From: Acinetobacter defluvii
GTDB taxonomy: Bacteria > Pseudomonadota > Gammaproteobacteria > Pseudomonadales > Moraxellaceae
Assembly (NCBI RefSeq): GCF_001704615.3
Contig: NZ_CP029397.2
Coordinates: 1,240,001-1,304,000, forward strand
Direction of reading: 5' to 3'
DNA length: 64,000 nt
Shown here: positions 26,299 through 35,965 of the stretch, piece after piece
Layout: each line of letters starts with the position of its first letter
How positions within the stretch are numbered: position 1 is the stretch's first letter
Made by a program: the position numbers and the translations under genes
Notes under the pieces: model-generated
Seen by the model: the letters and a program-made list of their open reading frames with translations, nothing else
What the model was told of the DNA's origin: nothing
Database searches by the model: none

Positions 26299-26955
26299 CT
26301 AGACTTTTTGATGACCTTTTAGAAAGTGATCTACACAATATTCAATGTGTTTGATTACTTCTTGTTCGGGTTGGGCGATTTCCAGCCCCATGATAATGCG
26401 CCATTCATAATCTCTTAAAATCCCAAAATACATCATGGCAGAGCTCAGTGGACTAGGGCACTCTAATAAGCCTTGTTGGTGTGCACACTCCAAAGCTTTT
26501 GCGATGGTAATTTGAATAAAATGCGCACCTTTTTCATGAATATATAAAGCTAATTCAGGATTCTTTTGGGTTTGTTCAATAATTAAACGAATAAAAGAAA
26601 TATTTTCAGGGGCTTTGAGGTGAAAATAAAAATTGGTTAAGGTTTGATTTAAATAATGACGTAACTGGTCTTTTTCAGGATTATAACAAGAACAAATATC
26701 TTTAAAAAATAAACTGCGACGATAATCAAAAATAGCCGTGAATAAACCCTCTTTATTGCCAAAATATTTATAAATAGAGGCTTTTGAGCCACCAGCATGA
26801 TTCACAATATCATCTAAAGATACGGCGTCATAACCATGCTCTAAAAATAATTCGTTCGCACTCAGCAACAGTGCTAAACGCCGTTCTTGCCCACGACGTG
26901 TTTGCGGTTGCTCACCGCAACTGACTGTTTCAATTTCTGCGAATTTTTTTTGCAT
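26299..26955 (-). CDS. TetR-family transcriptional regulator
   Basis: A 218-residue TetR-type repressor. The N-terminal helix-turn-helix (about 20-70) is clear: ANELFLEHGYDAVSLDDIVNHAGGSKASIYKYFGNKEGLF. The C-terminal ligand domain resembles AefR-like regulators (FIRLIIEQTQKNPELALYI). Such proteins often control efflux pumps or lipid genes, but no pump adjoins it, so the target is unknown. It is transcribed on its own, divergent from prpBC. Confidence 0.88.
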   Translation of the reverse strand: MQKKFAEIETVSCGEQPQTRRGQERRLALLLSANELFLEHGYDAVSLDDIVNHAGGSKASIYKYFGNKEGLFTAIFDYRRSLFFKDICSCYNPEKDQLRHYLNQTLTNFYFHLKAPENISFIRLIIEQTQKNPELALYIHEKGAHFIQITIAKALECAHQQGLLECPSPLSSAMMYFGILRDYEWRIIMGLEIAQPEQEVIKHIEYCVDHFLKGHQKV

Positions 26956-27194
26956 AGAACCAATAATTCAAAAATACCTAACCTTTGTATGGATTATAAC
27001 AAAGAAGTCAAGAAATTTCTGTTGATAAATGAATGTATTATTTTGAAAAGAAATACTATAATTAAATTAATGAATGTTAATTCAGTTTTTATTTGACTAA
27101 AGTTTTAGAGCTTTAAGCCTAAAAAGTCATGGCGAAGACACTTTTTATGGCTATACTCAAATCTCGATAAATATATACCACTGTGGAAAGGAAT

Positions 27195-28079
27195 ATGACA
27201 CAAGAAACGTCTGCAGGCTTAAGATTTAGACAAGCACTGGAAGTGGAAAAACCATTACAAATCATCGGTACAGTCAACGCTTATGCAGCGATGATGGCGA
27301 AACAAGTCGGTTATAAAGCGATTTATCTTTCGGGTGCAGGTGTTGCAAACTACTCTTATGGTTTGCCTGACTTGGGTATGACCAGCTTAGATAACGTTTT
27401 AGAAGATGTGCGTCGTATTACAGAACGTGTAGATACACCGCTACTGGTAGACATTGATACAGGGTGGGGCGGTGCATTTAATATTGCACGTACCATCAAA
27501 CAAATGATTGCCGCAGGTGCAGCCGCAGTACATATCGAAGACCAAGTGGCACAAAAACGTTGTGGACACCGTCCAAACAAAGAAATCGTGTCGCAACAAG
27601 AAATGGTAGATCGTATCAAAGCCGCAGTCGATGCCAAAACCGATTCAAACTTTGTGGTGATGGCACGTACTGATGCACTTCAAAAAGAAGGCTTACAAGC
27701 GGTAATTGACCGTGCTTGTGCCTGTGTCGAAGCAGGTGCGGATGCTATTTTTGCTGAAGCAATGACAGACATTACCATGTACAAAACCGTGTGTGATGCA
27801 GTGGGTGTTCCTGTACTTGCCAACATCACTGAATTTGGTGATACGCCATATTACACCACTCAAGAATTGGGTGAGCAAGGTATTTCAATGGTGCTTTATC
27901 CATTGTCTGCAACTCGTGCCATGCAAAAAGCAGCACTCGAAGTGTTCCGTTCTATCCGTGAAAATGGTACGCAAGTGAATGTGCTTGACACGATGCAACA
28001 ACGCAAAGAACTCTACGAATTCCTTGATTATCATACCTTTGAAAATACATTAGACAAATTATTCACTGAAGGAAAATAA
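27195..28079 (+). CDS. prpB: 2-Methylisocitrate lyase
   Basis: Cleaves 2-methylisocitrate to pyruvate and succinate in the methylcitrate cycle for propionate breakdown. The ATG at 27195 is preceded by GGAAAGGA (27185-27192), giving 294 residues; a GTG at 27183 is inside that site. Motifs include metal-binding VDIDTGWGG (85-93), HIEDQ and catalytic KRCGH with Cys123, matching E. coli PrpB numbering. prpC follows after 2 bp. Confidence 0.95.
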   Translation: MTQETSAGLRFRQALEVEKPLQIIGTVNAYAAMMAKQVGYKAIYLSGAGVANYSYGLPDLGMTSLDNVLEDVRRITERVDTPLLVDIDTGWGGAFNIARTIKQMIAAGAAAVHIEDQVAQKRCGHRPNKEIVSQQEMVDRIKAAVDAKTDSNFVVMARTDALQKEGLQAVIDRACACVEAGADAIFAEAMTDITMYKTVCDAVGVPVLANITEFGDTPYYTTQELGEQGISMVLYPLSATRAMQKAALEVFRSIRENGTQVNVLDTMQQRKELYEFLDYHTFENTLDKLFTEGK

Positions 28080-28081
28080 AA

Positions 28082-29218
28082 ATGGCTGAAGGCAAAGTAT
28101 TGACTGGCGCAGGATTGCGCGGACAAGTTGCAGGGAAAACTGCATTATCAACCGTGGGTAAAAGCGGTGCAGGCTTAACTTATCGTGGTTATGATGTGCA
28201 AGATTTGGCTGAAAACTGCCAATTTGAAGAAGTCGCTTATTTGATCTTCTTTGGTGAATTACCAACAACAGAACAATTGGCTGCCTATAAAGCAAAATTA
28301 AAATCACTTCGCCAATTGCCACAAGCATTGAAAGAAGTATTAGAACGCATTCCTGCTGACTCACACCCAATGGATGTGATGCGTACAGGTGTTTCAATGC
28401 TCGGTAACCTTGAAACAGAAAAATCATTCGATGAACAGCAAGATGTTGCAGACCGTATTCTTGCAACATTACCTGCGATCATTTGTTATTGGTATCGTTT
28501 TAGCCATGATGGTGTGCGTATCGAAGAAAATACCGATGATGATTCAATCGGTGCTCAATTCCTTCACCTTCTTCGTGGTGAAAAACCAAATGAATTACAT
28601 GAACAAGTGATGAACGTATCGTTGATTCTATATGCTGAGCATGAATTCAACGCGTCTACATTCACAGCGCGTGTATGTGCATCGACATTGTCAGATATGC
28701 ATTCTTGTATCACAGGTGCGATCGGTTCACTGCGTGGTCCACTGCATGGTGGTGCCAACGAAGCTGCAATGGAAATGATCGAAAACTGGACATCGCCAGA
28801 AGAAGCTGAACGTGAAATGTTGGGCAAATTGGAACGTAAAGAAAAGATCATGGGCTTCGGTCATGCGATCTATAAAGACAATGACCCACGTAATGGCATC
28901 ATCAAAATCTGGTCTGAGCGCTTAGCTAAAGATGTTGGTGATACTGTACTCTATCCTGTATCAGTACGTTGTGAAGAAGTGATGTGGCGTGAGAAGAAAT
29001 TATTCTGTAATGCAGACTTTTTCCATGCATCTGCTTATCATTTCATGGGGATTGCAACCAAATTGTTCACGCCAATCTTTGTGATGAGTCGTGTAACAGG
29101 TTGGGCAGCGCATGTGATGGAACAACGTGCAGACAACCGTATTATTCGTCCAAGTGCGGATTATACAGGTCCCGAACTACGTAAAGTTGTACCGATTGCT
29201 GAGCGTTCAGCAGTTTAA
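28082..29218 (+). CDS. prpC: 2-Methylcitrate synthase
   Basis: Condenses propionyl-CoA with oxaloacetate to 2-methylcitrate. The 378-residue length and the LTGAGLRGQVAGKTALSTVG start fit PrpC rather than the longer type II citrate synthase. Catalytic citrate-synthase motifs are visible: GPLHGGANEAAMEM, MGFGHAIYK with the active His, and a later Asp in NADFFHASAYH. It overlaps prpB's operon (2-bp gap) and is followed by a terminator, so the operon ends here without acnD, prpF or prpD. Confidence 0.95.
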   Translation: MAEGKVLTGAGLRGQVAGKTALSTVGKSGAGLTYRGYDVQDLAENCQFEEVAYLIFFGELPTTEQLAAYKAKLKSLRQLPQALKEVLERIPADSHPMDVMRTGVSMLGNLETEKSFDEQQDVADRILATLPAIICYWYRFSHDGVRIEENTDDDSIGAQFLHLLRGEKPNELHEQVMNVSLILYAEHEFNASTFTARVCASTLSDMHSCITGAIGSLRGPLHGGANEAAMEMIENWTSPEEAEREMLGKLERKEKIMGFGHAIYKDNDPRNGIIKIWSERLAKDVGDTVLYPVSVRCEEVMWREKKLFCNADFFHASAYHFMGIATKLFTPIFVMSRVTGWAAHVMEQRADNRIIRPSADYTGPELRKVVPIAERSAV

Positions 29219-29249
29219 TTCAAAATATTATTGAATCTAAATAGTATTT

Positions 29250-29281
29250 TAAAAGCCCAATATTTTTATTGGGCTTTTTTG
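29250..29281 (+). terminator. Terminator of prpBC
   Basis: AAAAGCCCAATA and TATTGGGCTTTTTT form a good stem with a T-run, 32 bp after prpC. Confidence 0.9.
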
Positions 29282-29423
29282 CATTTAAGATTCTTGATCA
29301 GTAAATAGGCTAAGATTCCACTTGGAGTTAATTTCTATAAAAGATGTTTAAGTTTTATTATTGATAATTTCCTCGGTGGTTAACCTAGGTTTGAGTATGT
29401 TTAAAGCATTTAACTCAAGACAT

Positions 29424-29453
29424 TAAAAAAGGCATTCAGTTGAATGCCTTTTT
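29424..29453 (-). terminator. Terminator of the 75-residue gene
   Basis: AAAAAGGCATTCA and TGAATGCCTTTTT form a near-perfect stem 14 bp past the stop of the minus-strand small gene. The flanking A and T runs make it usable in both directions. Confidence 0.85.
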
Positions 29454-29466
29454 GTACCACCTATCG

Positions 29467-29694
29467 CTATTGAATCGGTGGATGCTGAAGTTCATTTAGC
29501 TCTTTACGACTGAAGCCTCGAGAGATGAGAACTTTTTTAATTCCAATAATTGTATCTTCATCTTCTGCTTTCGCTAAAGCAGTAAGAAGTTGATCATTGG
29601 ATTTACAAGAGCAATCATTTTCCACGCAAGCAATCTGATTCTTATGTTCATTTTGCTGTGCATCTGTATTAAACAGCTTTTGCCAAAAACTCAT
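29467..29694 (-). CDS. Small protein of unknown function with Cys cluster
   Basis: A 75-residue protein opening with an amphipathic MSFWQKLFNTD. A short cysteine cluster (ACVENDCSCK, about 23-32) could bind metal. The C-terminal part is a predicted helix pair (TALAKAEDEDTIIGIKKVL, then RKELNELQ). No recognised domain. Its own terminator follows, supporting a real gene. Confidence 0.68.
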   Translation of the reverse strand: MSFWQKLFNTDAQQNEHKNQIACVENDCSCKSNDQLLTALAKAEDEDTIIGIKKVLISRGFSRKELNELQHPPIQ

Positions 29695-29936
29695 AGAGCC
29701 TTCTAATGCAACCTAACATAGTTTGAAATATAGAGTGTTTTAAATAAAATACAAGCTATGCGAAGGTCTAGTCAGCGGAAAATCACCCTAATTTTAACGA
29801 TTATAAAGTATAAATTTAACGGAAATATGACAGCTTTATATTTTTCTTACAATAAGCAGTTGATAATCCATCTAAATTTTATTATTTAAAAAATAGGCTA
29901 CTTTTCAGTAACCTAAACCTATTTGAAATAAATTGT

Positions 29937-31019
29937 TTAAATCTTTTCCAAGAGTACGCCAGACTCTACATGATGAGTATATGGAAATTGATCAAATAAC
30001 GCAAATTTTTGGATTTTATGGGTTTGAGTTAAAGTTTCTAAGTTTTCAAATAATGTGTCAGGATTACATGAAATATAAAGAATACGCTGAAAACCTTGTA
30101 GAAGCTTTAAGGTATCCATATCGATACCTGCACGTGGTGGATCAACAAAAACTGTATCAAAATCATAGCTTGAAATATCAATACTTGCTTCTTGTAAACG
30201 GCGGAATTCACGCTCACCTTGATAAGCTTGGGTAAATTCTTCCGCAGACAAACGTGCAACTTGAATATTGTCGATTTGATTTTGCTCGATATTCCACTGT
30301 GCTGCATACACGGAAGACTTTGCAAGCTCTGTGGCAAGTACACGGCGAAAGTGGAAAGAAAGTGGTAGGGTAAAGTTACCATTACCACAGTAAAGTTCTA
30401 GTAAGTCTTTTTCAGACTTTTCTGCTGAAGTACATGCCCACTGTAACATTTTTTGACAGACTTGAGCGTTGGGTTGGGTAAAGCTACTTTCGATCTGTTT
30501 GTATTTAAATCTACGCTCAAAGACTTGTAGTTCTTCAACCACAAACTCATCACTTAAGACAATTTTTTGACCACGACTACGCCCAATTATTTTAATATTC
30601 AGCTTTTCTGCAAGGGACTTGGCTAAGGCTTCCCATTCTTCAGTCAAGGGGGCACGATAAATCAAAGACACCAACATTTCACCTTTTAAGGTGGCTAAAA
30701 AATGTACCTCAAATAGTCGCTTAGAAAGGATATCATGACTTTTTAACTCAGCCAATAAAACAGGCATTAACGTATTAATACTTTGATCAGCAATCGGGAA
30801 CTCATCAATACGTACGACGGTTTTTTGCTGATCAGCATCACGTTCAAACATGGCATAGAACATATCATCTTCAGTATGCCAAATTCGAAACTCTGCACGC
30901 ATACGGAAGTTTTGTTCAGGGGAAGCAAAAACCTCTAATTCTGGTGGATTGAATTTGCTAAATTGATTGCGAATACGCTCAATTTTGGCATCGAGCTGAA
31001 GCTGATAAGTTGAAGTCAT
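29937..31019 (-). CDS. trmA: tRNA (uracil-54-C5)-methyltransferase TrmA
   Basis: Makes ribothymidine at position 54 of tRNA, using S-adenosylmethionine. The 360-residue protein lacks the TRAM domain and the 4Fe-4S cysteines of RlmC/RlmD, which identifies TrmA. The SAM motif is [13 protein letters not shown] (208-220), with DPPRAG (293-298) and catalytic Cys318 in YISCNP; the terminal [10 protein letters not shown] block includes the general-base Glu. It stands alone on the minus strand. Confidence 0.95.
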   Translation of the reverse strand: MTSTYQLQLDAKIERIRNQFSKFNPPELEVFASPEQNFRMRAEFRIWHTEDDMFYAMFERDADQQKTVVRIDEFPIADQSINTLMPVLLAELKSHDILSKRLFEVHFLATLKGEMLVSLIYRAPLTEEWEALAKSLAEKLNIKIIGRSRGQKIVLSDEFVVEELQVFERRFKYKQIESSFTQPNAQVCQKMLQWACTSAEKSEKDLLELYCGNGNFTLPLSFHFRRVLATELAKSSVYAAQWNIEQNQIDNIQVARLSAEEFTQAYQGEREFRRLQEASIDISSYDFDTVFVDPPRAGIDMDTLKLLQGFQRILYISCNPDTLFENLETLTQTHKIQKFALFDQFPYTHHVESGVLLEKI

Positions 31020-31112
31020 ATAAATATCAAAGATACAAGTTTAAAGCAGCTAGAATGGTAACAAAGATTAGTCAAATTAGCTGCAATTAACTGAGTTTGT
31101 CGCTATGAAAAG

Positions 31113-32012
31113 CTATCTTTTTGTTAAATGTTCAACCAAATAATCGATAAAAACACGTACTGCGGGTAATAAACCACGACGAGAAGGGTACACCGCATGG
31201 AAAACACCTTGAGGAACTTTCCAGTTCGGAAGTACTCGGACCAATTGTCCTGTGGTGACATAGTCTTCGACAACAGAATCGGGCAGTAGCACCACACCAC
31301 AATTTTGGCTGGCGAGTTTGGCAAGCATCAACAAGTCAGAACCCATAAGGATTGGATTTACTTTGACTTTCTTTTGATGACCGTCTTCATCATGCAAGAT
31401 AATTTGTTGGTCAATGTGTTCATCTACCATACTTAAAATACGATGTTCAGATAAATCCTCAGGCTTTTTCAACATTCCAAATTCATTTAAATAAGCTTGG
31501 CTGGCAAATAAATGCTGCTCAATGTGTTCAAACTTGCGTAACACCAGATTTGGATCATCGTCTAAGTTGTCACGCACACGTAAAGCCAGATCAATACCTT
31601 CATTCACAATATCAACTCGACGATTACTGACGAACAGTTGAACTTTAATCTCAGGATAATCTTTTAAAAATTGCGGTAAAATACGTGCAATTTCATTTTG
31701 AGCAATCGAAACAGGAACACTTACTTTGATTAAGCCCCGAGGTTGCTCACTCAAATGATCGACCAAATCATGTGCAGATTGTGCTGCGTTCATCATGACT
31801 TGCGCATAGCGATAAATATTCATGCCGATTTCAGTAACAGCAAATTGTCTAGAACTGCGTTGGATTAAGCGTACACCTAAATTTTCTTCTAGGTTATAAA
31901 CTCGGCGACTGAGTTTCGACTTTGGAATATCTGTTGCACGTTCTGCTGCACTAAATCCACCATGTTCAACTACCAATGCAAAACAGTAAAAATCATCTAA
32001 ATCAGTGAGCAT
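31113..32012 (-). CDS. LysR-family transcriptional regulator
   Basis: A 299-residue LysR regulator. The winged helix occupies residues 1-60 (GGFSAAERATDIPKSKLSRRVYNLEENLG), followed by the periplasmic-binding-protein-like effector domain (from about 90). The type with RLIQRSSRQFAVTEIG and NEGIDLALRV belongs to the large CrgA/DmlR-like group. It stands alone; no divergent metabolic gene is adjacent, so the target is not evident. Confidence 0.88.
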   Translation of the reverse strand: MLTDLDDFYCFALVVEHGGFSAAERATDIPKSKLSRRVYNLEENLGVRLIQRSSRQFAVTEIGMNIYRYAQVMMNAAQSAHDLVDHLSEQPRGLIKVSVPVSIAQNEIARILPQFLKDYPEIKVQLFVSNRRVDIVNEGIDLALRVRDNLDDDPNLVLRKFEHIEQHLFASQAYLNEFGMLKKPEDLSEHRILSMVDEHIDQQIILHDEDGHQKKVKVNPILMGSDLLMLAKLASQNCGVVLLPDSVVEDYVTTGQLVRVLPNWKVPQGVFHAVYPSRRGLLPAVRVFIDYLVEHLTKR

Positions 32013-32162
32013 TTAGTCTTCCAAAATTATGAGAATGGTGTATTTAAAAATTATGAACTTACTTCTCTTCAATCAATAAAATGTCAGCACGATAAAATTT
32101 TTAGCAAAATTTAACGATTACACTTCAGAAATGACTGAACAAAGTGCTATTGATTACAAGAT

Positions 32163-32582
32163 TTAAGACAGTAATATATCACGAACCTTTTGATATTCTT
32201 CTAGGCGTTGTAAGTCTTTCTGTGTGGGATTTGCAATTCGGCTTAAATCCATATTGTCAGCGACATCAGCAAGTTTTACTACACGGGCAATCGGATTTTG
32301 TACAGCACGATGGGCTGCATCGATGCGAGACTCTCCTGACTTTTTAGTTAATGACACAATTGCATCCACAATTGTTTGACTAAACCCCAAAGAGATAAGG
32401 TCGACAATGGTGGTATCGGTATCTTCTAAAATGTCATGTAAAACAGCAACGATTTGTTGCTCGGGTGTGTTTACTTTAAACATTAAGCGTAGTGGATGGA
32501 AAATATAAGGCTGATTACCTTTATCAAGTTGTCCCGCATGTTTTTTAGCAGCCAAAGCAATGGCTTTTTCAATGGTTGACAT
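32163..32582 (-). CDS. Small HD-domain hydrolase, SpoT/Mesh1-like
   Basis: A 139-residue HD-superfamily metal-dependent phosphohydrolase. The layout matches the hydrolase domain of RelA/SpoT proteins and Mesh1: AAKKHAGQLDKG near the N-terminus, HP at 29-30, HD at 49-50, ED at 53-54, and KLADVADN at 103-110. It lacks synthetase, TGS and ACT domains. It could be a small alarmone hydrolase, or act on another nucleotide such as NADPH, as Mesh1 does. The start lies 103 bp from the divergent 32686 gene. Confidence 0.78.
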   Translation of the reverse strand: MSTIEKAIALAAKKHAGQLDKGNQPYIFHPLRLMFKVNTPEQQIVAVLHDILEDTDTTIVDLISLGFSQTIVDAIVSLTKKSGESRIDAAHRAVQNPIARVVKLADVADNMDLSRIANPTQKDLQRLEEYQKVRDILLS

Positions 32583-32685
32583 AAAATCCTTATTTAAAGT
32601 TTTAAAGTCTAAAAAATCAACTCACGAGATATTCGATAAATCTAAGAACTCGTTTAAACTAAGCTTTTATTTTGTGCTTAAAAAG

Positions 32686-33024
32686 ATGGCTTTTCAACTG
32701 ATTGAAATTAATACTACTGAGCAAAATGTAACATGTCCTTATTGTCACCAAGCTGTTTTGGATTGGACACAAGAACAATATATCCAACCGTGCGAACATA
32801 CCTTGTTTATCGCAATGGATTTAGGTTTTGAATTTATTTCGGACGCTTTTGAGCAAAGTATGCCACGCAGTGTGGACGAAATTCATGCGAATGATGAGCA
32901 AGGTATTCATATCTTTAATGAAATTTCTCAAGCAACATTTACTGAATATCAAATGTATAAAATGGATTTAGGCGTAGAAGGCTTGTACCGTTATATTGGC
33001 TTTAGCCCAAATGAGGTGATTTAA
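32686..33024 (+). CDS. Conserved protein with CPYC motif, unknown function
   Basis: A 112-residue protein starting at ATG 32686 (MAFQLIEINT); the frame extends 42 codons upstream into the divergent HD gene, which is unlikely to be coding. CPYC at about 17-20 with a later Cys-Glu-His (PCEHTLF) could form a zinc site. The rest is acidic, with FISDAFEQSMPRSVDEIHAN and a C-terminal YRYIGFSP. No family assignment. Confidence 0.68.
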   Translation: MAFQLIEINTTEQNVTCPYCHQAVLDWTQEQYIQPCEHTLFIAMDLGFEFISDAFEQSMPRSVDEIHANDEQGIHIFNEISQATFTEYQMYKMDLGVEGLYRYIGFSPNEVI

Positions 33025-33303
33025 CATTTAAATTCGTTGAAATATGCAACAAAATATCTATTTTTTCAAAAATCTATCGAATATTTTGTTGTGATTGAAT
33101 GGTTTTAAATAAAATCCTGAAAGGAGATTTGTTTATTATCAGTTCATTTCTGGAATCATATCTAAAAGGCGTTTCAGTTTTATACTTTTGCAGAGTGTAT
33201 AGTAGATCATATTTCAAGTTTTACCAAAAAACTTATTTTGGTATGCGTAATATTTATTATTCATTTCATTGATATTCATATTCTTTAAACAATCATTGCC
33301 ACA

Positions 33304-34248
33304 TTATTTAGGCTGTGATTGTGCTGCTTCTTGTATTAACCATTCTACAAATTTTGCGATCAATGGACTTTGCTGACGTTCTGAATAGACAAAATAATAA
33401 GAACGAATGCCTTTTAATTTAATCTGTGAGGCAATGATCAACTCACCTGAACTTAACTCTTTTTCTAAAAGGGTTTGGGGGATGAGTGCGACCCCCATAC
33501 CATGCGTGGCTGCCACAGCCAACATAGAAAATAATTCATGACGTTGCCCATGTCGTGCATGGGGATGATCATAAGCGGATACATCAAACCATTCTTTCCA
33601 AATATTTGGGCGTGTAGTTTGTTGTAGTAGGGGGAAACGTGCAATTTGTTCAGCATTGAGAGAAAGATTTGAGAGTTCTATTTTTGTTTGATATTCAGGA
33701 AAATATTTATAAATTAAACTTGGGGCGCACACAGGCACAACTTCTTCTTTCATTAAATAATGCGCTTTGGTATCAGGCCAATTTTCAACTTGCTCCGCAG
33801 TCCCTGTATAAATGGCTGCATCGAAAATATGTTCACTAAATAAAAAAGGTTTGGTACTGGTTTCTAAATGAATGGTAATTTCAGGATGAATTTCATTAAA
33901 TTTATATAAACGTGGTAATAGCCAACGGGTTGCAAAAGTGGGTACGACACCAAGTTTCAGCGTTCCGCCTAAGCCTTTATGCGAAATTAAATCAAGTGTA
34001 CTTTGCTCAATGCCCAATAAATGTAATTTGATATTTTTATAATATTGCTCACCTGCATAAGTTAAGGCTACACCATGACGGGTTCGGTTAAATAGTTGTA
34101 AACCTAAAAAATCTTCTAAATGTTGGATTTGCCTAGAAACAGCACTTTGGGTGAGATGTAATTCCTGTGCAGCATGCGTATAACTATGATGTTTTGCAGC
34201 TGATTCAAAACATAATAATGCTTGGAGCGATGGAATCATTCTACGCAT
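33304..34248 (-). CDS. LysR-family regulator of the glutarate cluster (GcdR-like)
   Basis: A 314-residue GcvA-type LysR regulator. It has an N-terminal helix-turn-helix (HAAQELHLTQSAVSRQIQHLEDFLG, about 25-49) and an effector-binding domain (from about 95). It is divergent from gcdH (265 bp between starts), the arrangement of GcdR, which activates glutaryl-CoA dehydrogenase in other proteobacteria. The target assignment is from position only. Confidence 0.85.
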   Translation of the reverse strand: MRRMIPSLQALLCFESAAKHHSYTHAAQELHLTQSAVSRQIQHLEDFLGLQLFNRTRHGVALTYAGEQYYKNIKLHLLGIEQSTLDLISHKGLGGTLKLGVVPTFATRWLLPRLYKFNEIHPEITIHLETSTKPFLFSEHIFDAAIYTGTAEQVENWPDTKAHYLMKEEVVPVCAPSLIYKYFPEYQTKIELSNLSLNAEQIARFPLLQQTTRPNIWKEWFDVSAYDHPHARHGQRHELFSMLAVAATHGMGVALIPQTLLEKELSSGELIIASQIKLKGIRSYYFVYSERQQSPLIAKFVEWLIQEAAQSQPK

Positions 34249-34513
34249 AACTTATCCTTGTGTGACTTAGTTGAATAATAACCTATTGAATAAATGATAT
34301 TATTTTGATTGTTTTAAAACGTATTTAAAATATAACTAATTTAAAATCATCGTAAATTAAAGCAAAATAAACCTTTATGCTCACAGCATAAAAACATAAG
34401 TTATGCATAAATGGAATATCTGAGTGCAAATTAATCGTTTGAAAGAAATCACGATTGGAAATAGCATCGAAGACAAGCAAAACAAATAATGTGCAGAGGA
34501 TGCAATTAATCAA

Positions 34514-35728
34514 ATGGTAAATTCAACAAAAAAATCACATGCTCGATTTAACTGGCAAGATCCATTTCTAATCGAACAACAATTAACTGAAGAAGAGCGC
34601 ATGATTCGTGATGCTGCTTATGCCTATTCACAAGATAAATTAATGCCACGTGTGCTTGAGCAATTTCGCCATGAAACGACGGATGTGTCTATTTTCCGTG
34701 AAATGGGTGAGTTAGGTTTGTTAGGGCCAACGATTCCTGAACAATATGGTGGGGCAGGTTTAAATTATGTCAGCTATGGCTTGATTGCACGAGAAATCGA
34801 ACGTGTGGATTCAGGCTATCGTTCAATGGCAAGTGTGCAAAGTTCTTTGGTGATGGTGCCGATCAATGAATTTGGTTCAGAAGAACAAAAGCAAAAATAT
34901 TTACCAAAACTTGCTTCTGGAGAATACATTGGTTGTTTCGGTTTAACTGAGCCTGATCATGGTTCTGACCCAGGTAGCATGATCAGCCGTGCCAAAAAAG
35001 TCGAGGGTGGTTATCGCTTAACAGGCGCTAAAATGTGGATCACCAATAGTCCGATAGCAGATGTTTTTGTGGTGTGGGCAAAAGAAGTTTCTCCAGAGGG
35101 AAATGTCGGTGACATTCGTGGCTTTATTTTAGAAAAAGGTTGGGAAGGGCTTTCAGCACCTGCGATTCACGGTAAAGTTGGTTTACGTGCTTCGATCACA
35201 GGTGAAATTGTGATGGACAATGTTTTTGTACCTGAAGAAAATGCTTTTCCTGAAATTCGTGGTTTACGTGGTCCATTTACTTGCTTAAATAGTGCTCGTT
35301 ATGGCATCGCTTGGGGTGCGATGGGAGCTGCTGAGTTTTGTTGGCACACGGCACATCAATACACGATGGATCGTAAACAGTTTGGTCGTCCACTGGCTGC
35401 CAATCAATTGATCCAAAAGAAACTGGCAGACATGCAAACCGAAATCGCCCTCGGTTTACAAATCGCTTTGCGTTTTGGACGAATGAAAGATGAAGGGATT
35501 GCGTCAGTTGAAGGGACCTCACTGATTAAACGTAATAACTGTGGTAAAGCGCTTGATATTGCACGTGTTGCACGTGACATGATGGGCGGAAATGGAATCA
35601 GTGATGAGTTTGGTGTAGCACGCCATTTAGTCAACCTTGAAGTAGTAAATACCTATGAAGGAACACATGATGTACATGCCTTGATCTTAGGACGTGCGCA
35701 AACAGGTATTGCGGCATTTTGTAACTAA
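34514..35728 (+). CDS. gcdH: Glutaryl-CoA dehydrogenase
   Basis: FAD enzyme that oxidises and decarboxylates glutaryl-CoA to crotonyl-CoA, passing electrons to ETF. The 404-residue length is normal. Motifs include [15 protein letters not shown] and [17 protein letters not shown] for FAD and substrate, the GcdH-type segment [17 protein letters not shown], and catalytic Glu382 in [19 protein letters not shown]. The divergent LysR gene and the downstream transporter and CoA transferase support a glutarate-degradation role, an end point of lysine catabolism. Confidence 0.95.
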   Translation: MVNSTKKSHARFNWQDPFLIEQQLTEEERMIRDAAYAYSQDKLMPRVLEQFRHETTDVSIFREMGELGLLGPTIPEQYGGAGLNYVSYGLIAREIERVDSGYRSMASVQSSLVMVPINEFGSEEQKQKYLPKLASGEYIGCFGLTEPDHGSDPGSMISRAKKVEGGYRLTGAKMWITNSPIADVFVVWAKEVSPEGNVGDIRGFILEKGWEGLSAPAIHGKVGLRASITGEIVMDNVFVPEENAFPEIRGLRGPFTCLNSARYGIAWGAMGAAEFCWHTAHQYTMDRKQFGRPLAANQLIQKKLADMQTEIALGLQIALRFGRMKDEGIASVEGTSLIKRNNCGKALDIARVARDMMGGNGISDEFGVARHLVNLEVVNTYEGTHDVHALILGRAQTGIAAFCN

Positions 35729-35965
35729 ACCAATTTAAATCAATCTTTTAAGTTTGTGAGGATGTTCATCATTGAGCATCCTGAGGATAATTTTGCCTAA
35801 AAAAGGTCAATATAGAAAACACATAAAGGATTCATCGTGAATAAGCCTGAAAAATCTACAGCAGGAAAAGCCTAACTTTTCAATATAAACATAATAAGAA
35901 TGAAAAAATGAGGTAGCTAGGATCAAGGAACAGCGATGTCTCATTTGGGAAAATGAGGTAAAGGA

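Noticed and set aside
35759..35782. Terminator after gcdH
   Set aside because: A 9-bp stem (AGGATGTTC/GAGCATCCT) is present but no T-run follows; kept out of the feature list.
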